NCBI GenBank assembly: GCA_014706295.1
Contig: JACSVZ010000008.1
Location: forward strand, 4,156,848 to 4,220,847
Length of the DNA: 64,000 bases
Reading direction: 5' to 3'
DNA from: Lycocorax pyrrhopterus obiensis
Lineage: Eukaryota; Chordata; Aves; Passeriformes; Paradisaeidae
A program made the position numbers and the translations under genes. Positions 61,280 to 64,000 of the stretch are shown piece after piece. The notes below the pieces were generated by a model, which saw only the letters and a list, made by a program, of their open reading frames with translations, searched no databases and was not told the DNA's origin. Numbering within the stretch: position 1 is the stretch's first letter; every line of letters begins with the position of its first letter.

Positions 61280-64000
61280 ACTGACGGGAGAGAGACATGC
61301 ACAGAAAAGCCCAGCACTGTGGCCTTCCTGCCGTCATCAATCCAAATTGCAAGTTACTCTACCTTCATCTCGTTTTGCCCGAGGAGAAAAGCAAACCTAG
61401 GACCCACCAGCTGGACTGAAGATGGTGCTGCTGACAGCTTGTGGTCAAGGCACGCATCCCACCCAGCCTCTGCCCAATGCTGAGAGTCCTCCAGAGTGAA
61501 AAAGCAGTGCTTCATGTTCCCTGATTTTTGGTCAACTGCATTTTTGCATTGGCACTGGCACTGCCTTTCCCTGCCTCAAGCCCACACCAGTCCACCAAAA
61601 GGGTTAGAAGCCAGTTACTCACAGATGGTACATGTTTCACCATCTGGGGACTCATCTTTTTCCACAGAAGTAAATTATCTCTGTAATCTCATGCCAGGCT
61701 TGGGTTTGGTTTTTTTTGGAAAGCAGAATCATAGATATTCACAGCAGAAGTGAAAAAAAATGTATTAAGTTAAAGAATATATTCTGGTAGAAACACATCA
61801 GCTCCTTTCTGGAAGGGCAAAGTCAATTTGCTTGTCCAAATCATCATTGTGTGGTGCAAATGCCCCAGGAAATGTGGCAAAGGGTTAGGATCACACGTGG
61901 CTCCACAAGGAACGCGCCCAAAAAGCCATGAAAGCTCTTATATAGACAGATAAATACAAGCTGCCTTTCAGCTGGCTCGTACCTTTTACTTGCCTTTTGG
62001 CTGTGATTAAACTCAGGCTTGAGTTCACTTAAGAATAAATTACAAACAACAAGGTTATCAAAGCAGTGAAGGTTTTTCTCAGTCGTACCAAGAGCTGCTG
62101 GATTAACTGGGGCACGGACGTGTGGGCCTGATGTGCTGCAGCACCTTGTCGGTACTGGGGCTGATAGTGCAAGTTGTCTGTGGTAAATCTATTTTTATGC
62201 GGTGGAAAGTCCACGGAGGCCCCCAGTGAGGATCTGGGCTGAGCGGTGACTTTCCCCAGGGCATGGTGTTCCACCAAAACCCCATGAAGCAGCAGAAAAA
62301 ACTCCAGCAGCTTCCTCCCCTCTCCAGGCTGGGATTTACCACTGGACTGAGGGATCAAATTGCATGTTCAGCCTTGATGTGGTTTATTATGAGCCTCTGC
62401 ACATGGGGTTTTTTCTCTGGCACAGGAAAAACAGGAGCAGGTGTGGAAGGACTTGTGTGCAGTGGTTATTCTTACTACCCTCATTTCTATTTTGTATTTT
62501 TAGCATCAACTCTTTTTTCTTTTTGTTTAAGGCAGTGCTCAGCATCAATAGGAAGCTGGGCAAACACGTGAGGGAGATGATCAGCCTCCACTTGCTGAAG
62601 GCTGCGGAAACTGTCCCTGCAATAACACCTCTCACTTTCCACTGATCACGGGTGCACGCTGATCCGTTCCTCACCCCTCCACTGTGCAAAACAACCTCCG
62701 TGTGGGAAAGCAAAAACTCCACTGGCTAGTTTTGTCCTTCTCACCAGCCCAGGGCATTTTCCGCCATGGCACTGGAAGCCCCATGAGATGCAGCCGGAGC
62801 AATGCCCACCAGTGGGCACAGTCATGGGGAACTGAGGATTCTGCAGGAGCTGGGGGAGCTGCTGCGGGTAGGGGAGCTGCAAATTCCCTGTATCTGGAGG
62901 GGGATCTCGCAGAGCCGAGTTATCTGTCTTGTACCATCAGCTGATGGGGGAACTTGTAGCACTGGCAGTTTTGCCACGCAGTTTTGTTATTTTTTTCTGT
63001 GTCCGCAGCACGCCTCAGGAAATGAGATCGCTTTACAATTGGTAGCTGTGGGAAGTCCAAAGCAAATGTTTCACCCCTATCTCATGTACACCTGTGTAAC
63101 AGGGCCCTGAAGCCTGCAGAGAGGGTTAGCCTGTGCCCATCTCCTGCCCTGCTGTGCTCTGCCGGTGCCCCCACCCCACGGCACTTAGCAAGTAAAGAGT
63201 TTTCCACCTTCCTACAAACATGGAAGTGACTGGAGATCTGGATCTGAAACAGTCTGGGATGTGCAGGTCTTAAAAGTAAAGCATGCCTTTTGTGGGGTGT
63301 CGTGGAATGCCCAAGGAACACCGTCTGTAAACCACTCAAGACATACAATGAAAATAATCAGCTCTAATTAAAAAAGATCTCATCTCGGGCTAGAGGCCAC
63401 AAACTGCTGAAAGTTAACAAACTTTTTTTAAACAGAGAACAGCACATGAGCTAACCTACATTGGAACACTAACCTTGAAATGTGCCATGGCATGACTATC
63501 AGAGTTTAAGAGAAATGGGATTTTAAGTTAAATATTTTAGATCCGCAGAGGAGAACACAGTCACCATACCAAGGTCAGCTACCTCAAATTTACCTTCCAT
63601 AAACTGTGAGGAAGATTCATAGGATAATATTCTTCCTGCATAGATCCTGTGTATGTAAACTGAAAGATTAAATATCCCAACAGAATAGGCCTACAAAAAG
63701 AAGCAAATAAATGAGGAGCAGCTATCTGAGAACACAGCTTGCTCCTGGAGCCTTGCTTACAGCTACTGCACTGAAGTGCTGCCATTATTTTCAAATCACA
63801 TGCAAAGCAGATTTCTTAATCTGCAAAGCTCTTGCTTTGCATTTTTGTAAGGCATTAGTTTGGGGAGCGGGAACCAGGTGGAGGGAGAAGGCTGCCTTGG
63901 CACAGTGCACCCAGACCCCTGAGCAGACACCCAGGACTTTCCATTATGTGCCTGAAAAATCTGGAAGTAGTCTTAAACTATAATAAACACTTCAAAATCT
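61280..64000. other. Flank upstream of SRGN, no supported gene
   Basis: By synteny KIFBP should follow to the right, but I find no KIFBP exon in this stretch. Open frames near 62029-62358 and 62387-62722 (minus) and 62802-63110 (plus) overlap each other on both strands and match nothing known. No LTR or CR1 was recognised. Confidence 0.5.

Noticed and set aside
62029..62722. Possible KIFBP 3' exons in the right flank
   Set aside because: The translations show no resemblance to KIFBP, and frames on both strands overlap; KIFBP probably lies beyond the window.

Overview
This is vertebrate nuclear DNA, almost certainly from a bird. The coding content is split into short exons with GT-AG introns. 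The interspersed repeats are avian: several fragments with the typical CR1 LINE 3' end, and a solo LTR resembling the ERVL-type LTRs common in songbirds. Four genes were reconstructed exon by exon, and all lie on the minus strand. Read right to left (the direction of transcription) they are SRGN, VPS26A, SUPV3L1 and HKDC1. This is the gene order known from human chromosome 10q22, where HK1 follows HKDC1, so HK1 is expected just off the left end. No prokaryotic, plasmid or CRISPR-like content was seen.

Layout: 1-4054 is the flank downstream of HKDC1, with no supported gene. HKDC1 (coding 4547-22210, 18 exons, 917 codons) is complete and both hexokinase halves keep their catalytic aspartate. 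22211-27469 is a 5 kb intergenic stretch. SUPV3L1 (27512-45110, 15 exons, 801 codons) is a complete mitochondrial RNA helicase with a CpG-rich promoter. VPS26A (46894-58117, 9 exons, 326 codons) is a complete retromer subunit whose first coding exon contributes only the ATG. SRGN (58724-61152, 3 exons, 150 codons) is a complete small secreted proteoglycan core. 61153-64000 is its upstream flank.

Every splice junction keeps the reading frame, and the summed exon lengths give exact codon multiples, so none of the four genes looks broken. The genes do unrelated jobs: sugar phosphorylation, mitochondrial RNA turnover, endosomal sorting and granule proteoglycan packaging. Their clustering reflects conserved synteny, not an operon. 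Spacing is tight between SRGN, VPS26A and SUPV3L1.

I found no clearly new biological system. The best leads are a frame-compatible candidate alternative first exon inside HKDC1, two GC-AG introns, a 62-bp duplication of the VPS26A exon-1/donor segment whose second copy has a GC donor, a long polypurine 9-bp minisatellite between the two halves of HKDC1, and promoter motifs (NRF-1 type at SUPV3L1, an E-box palindrome at VPS26A, ETS plus CRE at SRGN) that fit the gene functions.
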